Assembly (NCBI GenBank): GCA_902493515.1
Contig: CABUPE010000015.1
Location: forward strand, 1-55,685
Length of the DNA: 55,685 bases
Direction: 5' to 3'
Source: an uncultured Collinsella sp.
GTDB lineage: Bacteria; Actinomycetota; Coriobacteriia; Coriobacteriales; Coriobacteriaceae
Positions 6,530 to 15,303 of this stretch are shown here, in pieces (the first letter of the stretch is position 1; the number at the start of each line of letters is the position of its first letter). A program made the translations under genes and the position numbers. The notes under the pieces are model-generated. The model searched no databases and was not told the origin of the DNA. It saw only the letters and a list, made by a program, of their open reading frames with translations.

Positions 6530-7795
6530 ATGCGCAGCGTCTCGATTGTAGGCGTAGGCTGCACCCCGTTCAAGGATTTTGAGGAGCATCCCGAGACCCA
6601 GGGTATTGGCGAGGGCGAGGCGTTTGGCTATGCGGCTCTCGAGGCAATTGCCGATGCCGGTCTTGAGCCCCGCGATATCGACTTTTTCTATCACGGCAGC
6701 GCCAATCCGTATCTCGTTGGCGATTGCATTACCCCCAACATGCAGGTTGCCGATTGGTTTGGCGTTCGTGCCAAGGGCTCTGTCCATCATTCCGAGGCTT
6801 GCTGCACGGGCTACGTCGCCCTTGAGCAGGCCGTGATGGCAGTCGCCTCCGGTGCCTACGATGTTGTCCTTACGGGTGCCTGCGATTTGGCTTCGACTCT
6901 TCCCGTTGAGCACATGCCCTCCCATATTCGTCAGGACTTTACGCTCGACGTCATGATCCCCTCGCTCGATAAGATTTATGACCGCGCTTATGGTCGTCCG
7001 CTCGACGGCGCCTTTGGCGTGTCGTTCGACAACTGGATCAACGAGTATTCGATGCAGTACGACCTTACCGCCGATCAGATCGATGATGCCCTGAACGGCC
7101 TTACCAAGAGCCTTCGCCGCGGTGCCGTCCTGAATCCCCTTGCCTGGTACGAGACCACGGTCGAGGAGGACGCGAAGGCAGCTGGGTTCGATACCGCCGA
7201 CGAGTATCTCAAGAGCATGTACAACCCGCGCGTTACGCAGTACCTGCGCGTTACCGGCTTTGAGAAGAAGTGCGACGGCGCCGCCGCTGTTGTCGTAATG
7301 CCCACGGAGAAGGCAAAGGCCATGGGCGTGCCGTATGCGCCTATTGAGGTTCTGGGTACGGGCGCCTCTGCTGTCGAGGCCGGTCTGCTCCACAACGAGC
7401 ACTGGGCTACCGAGCTTGCCGCCAAGCAGGTCTATGACCTTACCGGCGTGAGCCCCGATGAGATTGACCTGTTCATGTGCAACGACTTCTTCCTGGCTTC
7501 CGAGATCGTCTCGGCCGAGGAGTGCGGCTATATTCCGTGCGGCGAGGCCTGGAAGTACGCGATCGATGGTCGCACCGCTTTTGACGGCGATAAGCCCATC
7601 AACCCGCACGGTGGCCGTTGCAACTTCGGTCACGCCCATGGCGCATCCGGCATCGCCGATATCGTCGAGGCCGTTAAGCAGATGCGTGGCGTCGCCGGTG
7701 CCACCCAGATGAAGAAGGTTCCCGAAACGGCTTTCCTGCGCGGTTTTGGCGGTTCTCAGAACGTGCGCTGCCAGATCCTTCGTACCGTCGCCTAA
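6530..7795 (+). CDS. thiolase-like protein (SCP2/DUF35-associated type)
   Basis: 421 residues from ATG 6530 (GTG 6509 is in frame; GGA at 6521 favours 6530). The thiolase fold is clear: EACCTGYVAL carries the nucleophile position Cys91, and NPHGGRCNFGHAHGASG carries the active-site His. The second catalytic Cys of classical thiolases, expected in the C-terminal GGG motif, is absent (GFGGSQNV). That pattern fits non-classical members that work with a DUF35 partner, such as archaeal acetoacetyl-CoA thiolases and Ltp-type retro-aldolases. The next gene is indeed a DUF35 protein. The substrate is unknown; C-C bond cleavage or formation on an acyl thioester is likely. Confidence 0.85.
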   Translation: MRSVSIVGVGCTPFKDFEEHPETQGIGEGEAFGYAALEAIADAGLEPRDIDFFYHGSANPYLVGDCITPNMQVADWFGVRAKGSVHHSEACCTGYVALEQAVMAVASGAYDVVLTGACDLASTLPVEHMPSHIRQDFTLDVMIPSLDKIYDRAYGRPLDGAFGVSFDNWINEYSMQYDLTADQIDDALNGLTKSLRRGAVLNPLAWYETTVEEDAKAAGFDTADEYLKSMYNPRVTQYLRVTGFEKKCDGAAAVVVMPTEKAKAMGVPYAPIEVLGTGASAVEAGLLHNEHWATELAAKQVYDLTGVSPDEIDLFMCNDFFLASEIVSAEECGYIPCGEAWKYAIDGRTAFDGDKPINPHGGRCNFGHAHGASGIADIVEAVKQMRGVAGATQMKKVPETAFLRGFGGSQNVRCQILRTVA

Positions 7796-7833
7796 GCGAC
7801 CGCGGTTTTCGATTTCCCATAAGGAGTATTCTC

Positions 7834-8256
7834 ATGCAACTCAAAGATATGGAGCCCGTGGTCAAGAAGTTCTACACGGGTCTTGAAGAGGGCATCTATT
7901 GGGCGCGCCAGTGCCCCGAGTGCGGAGCCGTCGAGTTTCCGCCCCACCTTGCCTGCAATGCCTGCGGCTATCACAAGACCGATTGGGTCCAGGTTTCCGG
8001 TCACGGGCATCTGATCGATTTTACCCTGCCTGGTCCGCAGAACGACAAGCCCTATCTCAAGGAGTATGGCAAGTACGCCTACGGCGCCGTCGATATCGAC
8101 GAGGGTTCTCAGTACACCTACGTCATCTACGGCATTACCAAGAAGAAGGCCCCCGAGATTCGCGCCAAGCTCATGGCGGGCGAGACCGTTGGCGTCCATG
8201 CCAAGGTTATCGACCGTCCAGGCTATAAAGAGCTTACGTTCGAGCTTGACGATTAG
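7834..8256 (+). CDS. DUF35 Zn-ribbon/OB-fold protein, thiolase partner
   Basis: 140 residues. The N-terminus holds a rubredoxin-like zinc ribbon with Cys27, Cys30, Cys41 and Cys44 (CPEC...CNAC). The rest is an OB-fold (GHGHLIDFTLPGP...GETVGVHAKVI). In known systems DUF35 proteins bind thiolase-fold enzymes and position or channel CoA substrates. The gene follows the thiolase by 38 bases and has a strong site (AAGGAG), so a complex of the two is likely. Confidence 0.9.
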   Translation: MQLKDMEPVVKKFYTGLEEGIYWARQCPECGAVEFPPHLACNACGYHKTDWVQVSGHGHLIDFTLPGPQNDKPYLKEYGKYAYGAVDIDEGSQYTYVIYGITKKKAPEIRAKLMAGETVGVHAKVIDRPGYKELTFELDD

Positions 8257-8293
8257 GTTTTCACCCCTGCAACAATTCGATTCCTCTCTTAGG

Positions 8294-8330
8294 CCACGGC
8301 GGGACCCATGTCTCCAGCCCGCCGTGGTCG
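8294..8330 (+). terminator. intra-operon hairpin before the carrier protein gene
   Basis: 10-bp stem CCACGGCGGG/CCCGCCGTGG (8294-8303 with 8318-8327), followed 11 bases later by T5. It could be a partial terminator or mRNA-stabilising hairpin adjusting carrier-protein expression. Confidence 0.5.
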
Positions 8331-8359
8331 CCCCTCTTTTTCGATTGAAAGGCACCATC

Positions 8360-8593
8360 ATGAACGAAGAACTCACTCAACAGATCTGCGATTTTGCCAA
8401 GTCCGCCTACAACTATGACGGCGATGTGACCCCCGAGACGACGTTTGAGACCCTGGGCAAGGGCTCGATGAAGATGATCGCTCTGACCTCCATGATCGAG
8501 AACGAGCTCGATGCCGAGGTCCCCGTTCGCGAGGTCATGGTCATGAAGACCATCGGCGAGCTTATCGAGCGCACTGCCGAAGAGATGGAGTAA
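8360..8593 (+). CDS. free-standing acyl carrier protein-like protein
   Basis: 77 residues, acidic, predicted four-helix carrier fold. The phosphopantetheine attachment motif is TLGKGSMKMIALT, with Ser36 in place; the usual Asp before this Ser is Gly here. The C-terminus VMKTIGELIERT matches helix IV of carrier proteins. It is encoded inside the thiolase/phosphotransacylase operon and not with fatty acid synthesis genes, so it probably serves this pathway. Modification by the transferase at 4912-5541 is a natural guess. ATG 8360 follows GAAAGG. Confidence 0.85.
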   Translation: MNEELTQQICDFAKSAYNYDGDVTPETTFETLGKGSMKMIALTSMIENELDAEVPVREVMVMKTIGELIERTAEEME

Positions 8594-8598
8594 CTGCC

Positions 8599-9606
8599 AT
8601 GGACCTGATGCAGACCCTGCGCGAGCAGGCTGCCGCCAAGCCTATGCGCGTTGCTTTTCCCGAGGGCGAAAACGAGACCATGATGCAGGCGGTCGCAAAG
8701 ATCGCCGCCGAGCATCTTGCCGAATGTGTGCTGGTCGGCGATGGCGGCAAGCTCAAGGAGCTTGCCGATGAGCGCGGCATCTCCCTTGACGGCATCGAGA
8801 TTGTCGATGTGACCGACGAGGAGGCGAACGCCGCTTGCTGCGAGCGCTACCTTTCTCATCCGGATTGCAAGTTTAAGCCCAAGGGCGCTGCGCGCCGTAT
8901 GACGCGTCCGCTTGAGCGCGCCCTGATTTTGCAGGTGCTCGGCGATGTCGACGTTATGTTCGCCGGTATCGATAACGCCACGGGCGATATTATCCTGGCT
9001 GGTCAGACCATCGTCGGCCTTGCCGACGGGGTGGACACCGTGAGCTCGTGCGGTATCGCCGACATCCCCAACTGGAATGGCGGCGAAGGTGGCCTTTTGG
9101 CTTTTGGCGATTCTGCCGTGTGCGTTGACCCCACGAGCGAGGAGCTTGCCTCGATCGCGATTTCGTCGAGCGAAACGGTACGCTCGCTGACCGGATGGGA
9201 TATCCGTTGCGCGCTGCTTTCGCATTCGACTGACGGTTCGATGGGTAACGAACTCGTCGACAAGGTACGTCGTGCTCGCGAGATTGCCAACGATCGCCGT
9301 CCCGACCTTGCCATCGACGGCGAGTTCCAGTTTGATTCGGCGATTAACCCCAAGGTTGCGGCCAAGAAGGTTCATCGCGAATCCGCTGTTGCAGGCCAAG
9401 CCAACGTGGTCATCTGGCCCGATATCAACGTGGGCAATATCGGCGTCAAGATCATCCAGAATCTGACCGGCGCCAATGCTTACGGCCCCATGCTTCAGGG
9501 CTTCAAGAAGATCGTGTGCGATTGCTCGCGCTCTGCGCCCGTCGATGAGATCGTCGGCAACGTGGTGATGAGCTGCGTGCGCGCCCAGGCGCTTAAGGAG
9601 GCTTAA
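8599..9606 (+). CDS. phosphate acyltransferase (Pta/Ptb family)
   Basis: 335 residues, a typical length for single-domain phosphate acetyl/butyryltransferases. Family signatures include MRVAFPEGEN at the N-terminus and the C-terminal SAVAGQANVVIWPDINVGNI followed by GANAYGPMLQGF. The enzyme exchanges CoA (or another thiol carrier) for phosphate on an acyl group. It lies 5 bases after the carrier-protein gene and 3 bases before butyrate kinase. The kinase neighbour points to butyryl- or branched-acyl-phosphate and not acetyl-phosphate. A carrier-linked acyl substrate is possible but unproven. Confidence 0.88.
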   Translation: MDLMQTLREQAAAKPMRVAFPEGENETMMQAVAKIAAEHLAECVLVGDGGKLKELADERGISLDGIEIVDVTDEEANAACCERYLSHPDCKFKPKGAARRMTRPLERALILQVLGDVDVMFAGIDNATGDIILAGQTIVGLADGVDTVSSCGIADIPNWNGGEGGLLAFGDSAVCVDPTSEELASIAISSSETVRSLTGWDIRCALLSHSTDGSMGNELVDKVRRAREIANDRRPDLAIDGEFQFDSAINPKVAAKKVHRESAVAGQANVVIWPDINVGNIGVKIIQNLTGANAYGPMLQGFKKIVCDCSRSAPVDEIVGNVVMSCVRAQALKEA

Positions 9607-9609
9607 GGC

Positions 9610-10722
9610 ATGTCCGATAAAAAGACTCCCTGGCGCGTCCTGGTAATCAACCCTGGTTCCACTTCCACGAAGGTGGGCGTTTTTGAGGGCGATGAGTGCA
9701 AGCTCAGTAAGAACGTTGCGCACGATGCGAAGGACCTTGCCCAGTTCGACGGGGTTTCGGCTCAGATGCCGTATCGCTGCGATCTGATTCTTGGAGCGCT
9801 GGGGGAGGCGGGCCTAAAGCTCGAGGACTTTGATGCATTTGTCGGTCGCGGTGGTGGCTTGCTTTCGCTGCCCGGTGGTACGTATGCCATCAACGAGGTT
9901 ATGCTCGAGCATGCCCGCATCGGTGCGAATGGCGTTCGGCACCCGGCGCAGCTGGGGCCCCAGATTGCCCACGAATTTGCCGTGAAATGTGGCAAGCCCG
10001 CCTTTGTGGTGAATCCTCCCGATACCGACGAGCTGTGCGACCTCGCACGCATGACGGGCATTAAGGGCGTGTATCGAAACGCGCACCTGCACGCCCTTAA
10101 TCTCAAAGAGACCGCCATCCGCCATGCGGCAAAGCTCGGTCGCGCATACGACGAGTGCAACTTTATTGTCTGTCATATCGGCGGTGGCATTTCGATTTCT
10201 GCCCACCTTAAGGGCAAGATGGTCGACGGCAACGACATCGTTGGCGGCGAAGGCCCCATGGCGCCGACGCGCTGCGGATCGGTTCCCGCGATCGAGGTCG
10301 CAAAGTACACCGCGGAGCACGGTCTTGATGTCGCCCGCGCCCATTGCATGAAGACTGGCGGCTTCGTTGACCTTTTGGGTACCTCCGATGCCATCGAGGT
10401 GTGCGAACGTGCTGCAGCGGGAGATAAGGCCGCAGCTCGCGCCTGGGATGCAATGGTCTACCAAATCTGCAAGTGGATTGGCGAGATGGCATGTGTGCTG
10501 AAGGGCGATGTCGACGGTATCTTGCTCGGAGGCGGCATGGTCCACAGCAAGGAGCTCGTTGCCTCGATTGAGGAATGCTGCTCTTGGATCGCCCCCGTGT
10601 CGGCTTATCCCGGCGAGTTTGAGCTCGAGGCGATGGCGTCTGGCGCCTGCCGCGTGCTCGATGGTGTCGAGGAAGCGCTCGTGTACAGCGGAGAGCCCGT
10701 GTTCACTGGTTTTAATGACTGA
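9610..10722 (+). CDS. buk: butyrate kinase-like acyl kinase
   Basis: 370 residues, close to the usual 355-360. The ASKHA-fold phosphate motif NPGSTSTKVGVFE opens the protein, and CHIGGGISISAH and GGEGPMAPTRCGS are butyrate-kinase landmarks. It transfers phosphate from acyl phosphate to ADP, giving ATP and the free acid. The start ATG 9610 follows AAGGAGG at 9596-9602. With the preceding phosphate acyltransferase it makes a complete Ptb-Buk energy-conserving end step. The isobutyrate/branched-chain kinase alternative cannot be excluded. Confidence 0.92.
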   Translation: MSDKKTPWRVLVINPGSTSTKVGVFEGDECKLSKNVAHDAKDLAQFDGVSAQMPYRCDLILGALGEAGLKLEDFDAFVGRGGGLLSLPGGTYAINEVMLEHARIGANGVRHPAQLGPQIAHEFAVKCGKPAFVVNPPDTDELCDLARMTGIKGVYRNAHLHALNLKETAIRHAAKLGRAYDECNFIVCHIGGGISISAHLKGKMVDGNDIVGGEGPMAPTRCGSVPAIEVAKYTAEHGLDVARAHCMKTGGFVDLLGTSDAIEVCERAAAGDKAAARAWDAMVYQICKWIGEMACVLKGDVDGILLGGGMVHSKELVASIEECCSWIAPVSAYPGEFELEAMASGACRVLDGVEEALVYSGEPVFTGFND

Positions 10723-10736
10723 TAGTGCTGTGTTTG

Positions 10737-10777
10737 GGGCGGCCGATGGTGACGTCCGGCCGCTCCGACCCTTTTTC
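10737..10777 (+). terminator. attenuator or terminator between buk and the transporter
   Basis: 9-bp stem (10737-10745 with 10757-10765, one G-T pair) followed by CGACCC and T5. It probably lowers transcription of the MFS gene relative to the enzymes. Confidence 0.65.
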
Positions 10778-10795
10778 TAAGTGTAAGGATGGATC

Positions 10796-11995
10796 ATGGA
10801 TAAAACCAAGATCAAGTACCTGGTGGGCATTTATGCTGCCGCCATGTGCATTATGGGCATGTTGGTGCCCGTCCCCATCGTGGCCTCTGTTGCGGCGGCG
10901 TTTCCCAATGAGAACATCGCTGCCGTCCAGATGATCATCGGCATCATTCCGCTCATGATGGCTGTGTCCGCCATGCTCGTGTCTTCCCAGCTCGCCTCGC
11001 GTGTATCCAAGAAGAAGACGACGCTTGTCGGCCACGTTATCGTGATGCTCGCCGGCGCCTCGGTGCTGGTGTTCCACGATTCGCTTGCCCAGGTTCTTGC
11101 GGCCTCTGCTGTGATGGGTCTTGGCCTTGGCGCCGTGCAGAACTCGACCGACGCTCTGATCGCCGACTATTTCGGTGGCAAGCAGCGTTCGTTTGTCATG
11201 GGCATCTACTCAACCTTTGTTGCACTGGGTGGCATTATCTGGACGATGGTTTCCGGCATCTTGGGTTCTGCCGAGTGGTTCCACAGCTATGCGGCGTACT
11301 TCATCATGATCGTGTTTATCGTCATTGAGGCCGTCTGCCTGCCCGAGGGTCATCTTGAGCCCAGGCGTAAGGTCAACGTGTTTGCCAACATGCCCAAAGA
11401 GGTCGCAATTATCACGGTCATGAGCTTTGTGTTCGTACTCACGTTCCAGCTCTTTAGCTCCAATGTCTCGCTGCTTGTCGTGGGTCGCGGCTTTGGCGGC
11501 ACTGTTGAGGCTGGCCTCGCTTCGACCGTCATGACGGTCGCCGGCATTGCGGCTGGCCTTTTAGTGGGCCCGCTGTTTGCCAAGTTCAAGAACCTGTCGA
11601 TGCCGATCGCGTGGGGCGTGACGCTCGTTGGCCTGGGCCTGACGCTGGTTGCGCCCGCCTTTATGGTGCTGTGCGTTGCGGGCTTTGTCGTTGCGCTGGG
11701 CAAGGAGACCTACGTGCCGCTGGAGGGCAATTTTGCCGCCGGCAACTCTGCTCCCGAGGGACGTGCGTTTAACCTCGCCATTGGCATGGCGGGCATCAAC
11801 TTTGGCATGGCACTGTCTCCCATTGTGGTTGAGGCCGTGACGTCGCCGTTTGGTGCAACGATTGACCAGAAGTTCATCGCCGGCATAATCGTCTGTGCGG
11901 CTTGTGTCGTCTTTGGCGCCATTAAGTATCGCAAGCTCACTCCGGCCCAGCTTGCCGAGGCCGAGAAGATGGCGGCCAGCGGCGAGGCGGAGTAA
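10796..11995 (+). CDS. MFS transporter
   Basis: 399 residues with about 12 hydrophobic segments and a basic loop after TM2 (ASRVSKKKT), as in the major facilitator superfamily. Between TM6 and TM7 there is a hydrophilic loop (LEPRRKVNVFANMPKEV). It starts with ATG 10796 behind AAGGAT. As the last gene of the operon it probably imports the substrate or exports the acid product. Drug-efflux function is less likely given the context, but the sequence does not decide. Confidence 0.85.
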   Translation: MDKTKIKYLVGIYAAAMCIMGMLVPVPIVASVAAAFPNENIAAVQMIIGIIPLMMAVSAMLVSSQLASRVSKKKTTLVGHVIVMLAGASVLVFHDSLAQVLAASAVMGLGLGAVQNSTDALIADYFGGKQRSFVMGIYSTFVALGGIIWTMVSGILGSAEWFHSYAAYFIMIVFIVIEAVCLPEGHLEPRRKVNVFANMPKEVAIITVMSFVFVLTFQLFSSNVSLLVVGRGFGGTVEAGLASTVMTVAGIAAGLLVGPLFAKFKNLSMPIAWGVTLVGLGLTLVAPAFMVLCVAGFVVALGKETYVPLEGNFAAGNSAPEGRAFNLAIGMAGINFGMALSPIVVEAVTSPFGATIDQKFIAGIIVCAACVVFGAIKYRKLTPAQLAEAEKMAASGEAE

Positions 11996-12035
11996 CCGCT
12001 CGAGTAGTTGCTTTGCCGCCCATCATGTTTTATCG

Positions 12036-12066
12036 GGGCCGCCGACATATGCCGGCGGCCCTCTTT
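12036..12066 (+). terminator. terminator of the thiolase-MFS operon
   Basis: 9-bp GC stem GGGCCGCCG/CGGCGGCCC followed by TCTTT. Confidence 0.8.
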
Positions 12067-12115
12067 CTATCAATGGCTTGATAGCTCGCGAAGAGAAGTA
12101 ATAGCTCCTCGCCTA

Positions 12116-12195
12116 TCGAATGCCGGCGGACGGGGTGCCGGGGCTACAGTCTTCCGAGCGTTTGCAGTCCCGTCGCTCCGTCCGCCGGCATTCGA
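12116..12195. repeat. palindrome, element E6
   Basis: Perfect 18-bp arms (12116-12133 with 12178-12195) flank a 44-base centre containing CCGAGCGTTTGCAG. The centre resembles CCGAGAATGTTTGAG of element E2. No T-run. It sits between the MFS terminator and the nrdD promoter. Confidence 0.75.
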
Positions 12196-12383
12196 CCGCA
12201 ACATGTTGGTCAAGCATAATCTTTTGGATTCTTTTGGCGTGAGTGGCTTGGTTTTAGTAGGATTTGTCAGCGGCTTGACTAAGGGGGTTTTATAACTGCC
12301 ATGCAGGTAGCCGTGTTGGTAACGTTTTACCGACTCGCCAAGAACCCCTCATTTATAATGCGTCTGCAAAATGACCAATTGCT

Positions 12384-12444
12384 TTGACCTGCTGAAACAC
12401 TATATGTTGTGTTTGACCTAAAAAAAGAATACAGGATATAGATG
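12384..12444 (+). promoter_or_regulatory. nrdD promoter with NrdR boxes
   Basis: ACACTATATGTTGTGT (12397-12412) matches 15 of 16 positions of the NrdR consensus. A weaker site (12429-12444, about 10 of 16) lies 32 bp downstream, the helical phase expected for paired NrdR boxes. TTGACC (12413-12418) and TATAGA (12437-12442, 18-bp spacing) lie between and over them, so NrdR bound to both would cover the promoter. The leader of about 220 bases to 12670 contains small hairpins but no riboswitch I recognise. Confidence 0.8.
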
Positions 12445-12669
12445 CGTCTTTGTCGTATGATAGATGGCGGACAGAGAACGAGGACCTTATTCACCCCATT
12501 TGGACACGCCTTTGAGCCGCTTGATCGGCCGCGAGGAATGTCCGCATGAGGACCTATAGTTTATCGAGAACACAGATTGCGCGACGGCGCCGCAAGACAG
12601 GGGCAAGCCCTGCCGGGCATCGTTTGGCTCTGAAGCGCAATGAGGCTACGACGCGAAAGAGGCAAGAGG

Positions 12670-14892
12670 ATGAAGATCATCAAGCGCAGCGGCACCGAGG
12701 TTGTCTTTGACATCGATAAGATCGTCAATGCGATTCGCGCCGCCAACTTGGAGGTCGAGGAGAGCTCTCGTCTAACCGACCGCCAGGTGGTTTACGCGGC
12801 ACAAAACGTCGCCGAGGCATGCGAGAACGCGGGTCACACCGTGTCGGTCGAGGAGATCCAGGATCTGGTCGAGGACGAGATCATGCGTCTCGACTGCTAC
12901 GAGGTCGCTCGCCATTACATCATCTATCGCTATGTTCAGAGCCTGAAGCGCCAGAAGAACACGACCGACGACAAGATTCTGTCGCTGATCGAGTGCAACA
13001 ACGAAGAGGTCAAGCAGGAGAACTCCAACAAGAACCCGACCGTCAACTCCGTTCAGCGCGACTATATGGCCGGCGAGATCTCCAAGGACCTGACCCAGCG
13101 CGTGCTGCTGCCCCAGGAGATTGTGGATGCTCACAATGAGGGCCTGATTCACTTCCATGATTCGGACTACTTTGCCCAGCACATGCATAACTGCGACCTG
13201 GTGAACCTGGAGGATATGCTCCAGAACGGTACTGTTATCTCGGGCACGCTGATCGAGAAGCCGCACAGCTTCTCGACTGCCTGCAACATCGCGACGCAGA
13301 TTATCGCCCAGGTTGCTTCCTCCCAGTACGGCGGCCAGTCTATCTCGCTGACCCATCTTGCCCCCTTTGTTGAGGTGAGCCGTCAGAAGATTCGCGGCGA
13401 GGTTGCCCGCGAGCTCGATGAGCTTGGCGTCTCTGCGTCTGCCGAGAAGGTTCGCGAAGTCGTTGAGGACCGTCTGCGCGATGAGATTCGTCGCGGCGTC
13501 CAGACGATTCAGTATCAGGTCGTGACCCTTATGACCACGAATGGCCAGGCGCCGTTCGTGACGGTCTTTATGTATCTTAACGAGGCCCGTACGCCCCAGG
13601 AGAAGCACGACCTTGCCATGATCGTGGAGGAGACGCTTCGCCAGCGCTACGAGGGCGTTAAGAACGAGGCCGGCGTTTGGATTACCCCGGCATTCCCCAA
13701 GCTTATTTATGTACTCGAGGACGATAACGTTCACGAGGATTCCCCGTACTTCTACCTGACCCAGCTGGCTGCCAAGTGCACCGCCAAGCGCATGGTGCCC
13801 GATTACATCTCCGAGAAGAAGATGCGCGAGCTCAAGCTGTCGAAGGGCGAGACCGCCGGCAACGGCGACTGCTACACCTGCATGGGTTGCCGCAGCTTCC
13901 TGACGCCCGACCGTTCGGGCAACGGCTTTAACAATGTTGCCAACGCGCTGAACTACGACCCGAACAAGCCCAAGTACTATGGTCGCTTTAACCAGGGCGT
14001 TGTGACCATCAACCTGCCTGATGTCGCACTGAGCTCGCACCAGGATATGGACAAGTTCTGGAAGATCTTCGATGAGCGCCTTGAGCTGTGCCACCGTGCC
14101 CTGCTGTGCCGTCATGAGCGCCTGATGGGTACGCTTTCTGACGCCGCACCGATTCTGTGGCAGTACGGCGCCCTCGCTCGTCTGAAGAAGGGCGAGACGA
14201 TCGACAAGCTGCTCGTGGGCGGATACTCCACCATCAGCCTGGGCTATGCCGGCCTGTATGAATGCGTCAAGTACATGACGGGCCACAGCCACACCGAGAA
14301 GGAAGGCACGCCGTTTGCCATGGCCGTCATGCAGCGCATGAACGACAAGTGCGCCGAGTGGAAGGCCGAAAGCGATATCGACTTCTCGCTGTACGGCACG
14401 CCGTTGGAGTCGACGACCTACAAGTTCGCCAAGTGCCTGCAGCGCCGTTTTGGCATTATCCCGGGCGTGACGGACAAGGGCTACATTACTAACAGCTATC
14501 ATGTCCACGTTTCCGAGGAGATCGATGCCTTCGACAAGCTTAAGTTTGAGGGCATGTTCCAGCAGCTTTCGCCGGGCGGTGCTATCTCCTACGTTGAGGT
14601 TCCCAACATGCAGGACAACCTCAAGGCTGTCATTCGCGTGATGCAGTACATCTACGACAACATCATGTACGCCGAGCTCAACACCAAGAGCGACTACTGC
14701 CAGGTGTGCGGCTACGATGGCGAGATCAAGATTGTCGAGGACGATGGCAAGCTGGTGTGGGAGTGCCCCAATTGCGGCAACCGCGACCAGGAGAAGATGA
14801 ACGTCGCTCGTCGTACGTGCGGCTACATCGGTACCCAATTCTGGAACCAGGGTCGAACCGAGGAGATCCGCGACCGCGTGCTGCATCTCTAA
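12670..14892 (+). CDS. nrdD: anaerobic (class III) ribonucleoside-triphosphate reductase
   Basis: 740 residues. An N-terminal ATP-cone (about 1-95) is followed by the ten-stranded barrel. The C-terminal zinc site CQVCG...CPNCG precedes RRTCGYIG, in which Gly718 is the expected glycyl radical position. It reduces ribonucleotides to deoxyribonucleotides in the absence of oxygen. ATG 12670 is preferred over 12640 because AAAGAGG (12656-12662) lies 7 bases upstream. The activase nrdG lies about 430 bases downstream, past two large palindromes. NrdR control is predicted from the upstream boxes. Confidence 0.97.
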   Translation: MKIIKRSGTEVVFDIDKIVNAIRAANLEVEESSRLTDRQVVYAAQNVAEACENAGHTVSVEEIQDLVEDEIMRLDCYEVARHYIIYRYVQSLKRQKNTTDDKILSLIECNNEEVKQENSNKNPTVNSVQRDYMAGEISKDLTQRVLLPQEIVDAHNEGLIHFHDSDYFAQHMHNCDLVNLEDMLQNGTVISGTLIEKPHSFSTACNIATQIIAQVASSQYGGQSISLTHLAPFVEVSRQKIRGEVARELDELGVSASAEKVREVVEDRLRDEIRRGVQTIQYQVVTLMTTNGQAPFVTVFMYLNEARTPQEKHDLAMIVEETLRQRYEGVKNEAGVWITPAFPKLIYVLEDDNVHEDSPYFYLTQLAAKCTAKRMVPDYISEKKMRELKLSKGETAGNGDCYTCMGCRSFLTPDRSGNGFNNVANALNYDPNKPKYYGRFNQGVVTINLPDVALSSHQDMDKFWKIFDERLELCHRALLCRHERLMGTLSDAAPILWQYGALARLKKGETIDKLLVGGYSTISLGYAGLYECVKYMTGHSHTEKEGTPFAMAVMQRMNDKCAEWKAESDIDFSLYGTPLESTTYKFAKCLQRRFGIIPGVTDKGYITNSYHVHVSEEIDAFDKLKFEGMFQQLSPGGAISYVEVPNMQDNLKAVIRVMQYIYDNIMYAELNTKSDYCQVCGYDGEIKIVEDDGKLVWECPNCGNRDQEKMNVARRTCGYIGTQFWNQGRTEEIRDRVLHL

Positions 14893-14903
14893 TAACTATC
14901 CCA

Positions 14904-15041
14904 GGCTGCCCCGTAGCGAGGCCCCGGACCTTTACTCGCTATTTCGGACAGTCCTGGCTCACGACGGAGGCGCCACTGGCGCCTCCTGTTCGTGCGGAAC
15001 TCATATCGAGTAAAGGTCCGGGGCCTCGCTACGGGGCAGCC
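14904..15041. repeat. very long palindrome, element E4
   Basis: Perfect 35-bp arms (14904-14938 with 15007-15041) enclose a 68-base centre with its own 9-bp hairpin GGAGGCGCC-ACT-GGCGCCTCC. Read on the minus strand the centre shows CCGCA (14993-14997) then AGGAC (14951-14955), recalling the motifs of E1 and E2. In addition 11 bases at the end of nrdD (14879-14889) recur inverted at 15056-15066. It lies between nrdD and nrdG and has no T-run. Confidence 0.85.
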
Positions 15042-15219
15042 AAGTTGACGTAGCTGAGATGCAGCATGCGGTCTGCTCACTCCTCGAAGTTCTTAGCGGA
15101 AATAATTTGAGCTGCAGCTGCGATTTACTTGCGATGGCGGTTGAGCTGCAACAAAGTTATTATTGGACCTCGAACCCTATACTCGATGTTCGCTTTGTTC
15201 ATTGAGTTACCCTTTGCAT

Positions 15220-15303
15220 GAGGCCGGGACATATCGTCCCGCCCGCAGTTTCGCAGGCCGAAGGCCGAGAATGTTTGAGGACGGGATGATATGTCCCGGC
15301 CTC
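15220..15303. repeat. palindrome immediately upstream of nrdG, element E2
   Basis: 22-bp arms with one G-T pair (15220-15241 with 15282-15303). CCGCAG (15243-15248) follows the left arm and GAGGAC (15277-15282) meets the right arm, as in E1. A central GGCC-GAA-GGCC hairpin occupies 15256-15266. The right arm ends only about 3 bases before the nrdG ribosome-binding site, so it may affect nrdG translation. Confidence 0.85.

Noticed and set aside
12443..12669. Riboswitch in the nrdD leader
   Set aside because: No known conserved core could be matched; only ordinary small stems are visible.
12772..14886. 704-residue open frame antisense to nrdD
   Set aside because: It mirrors a strongly supported gene and arises from high-GC codon bias; no ribosome site or family motif.
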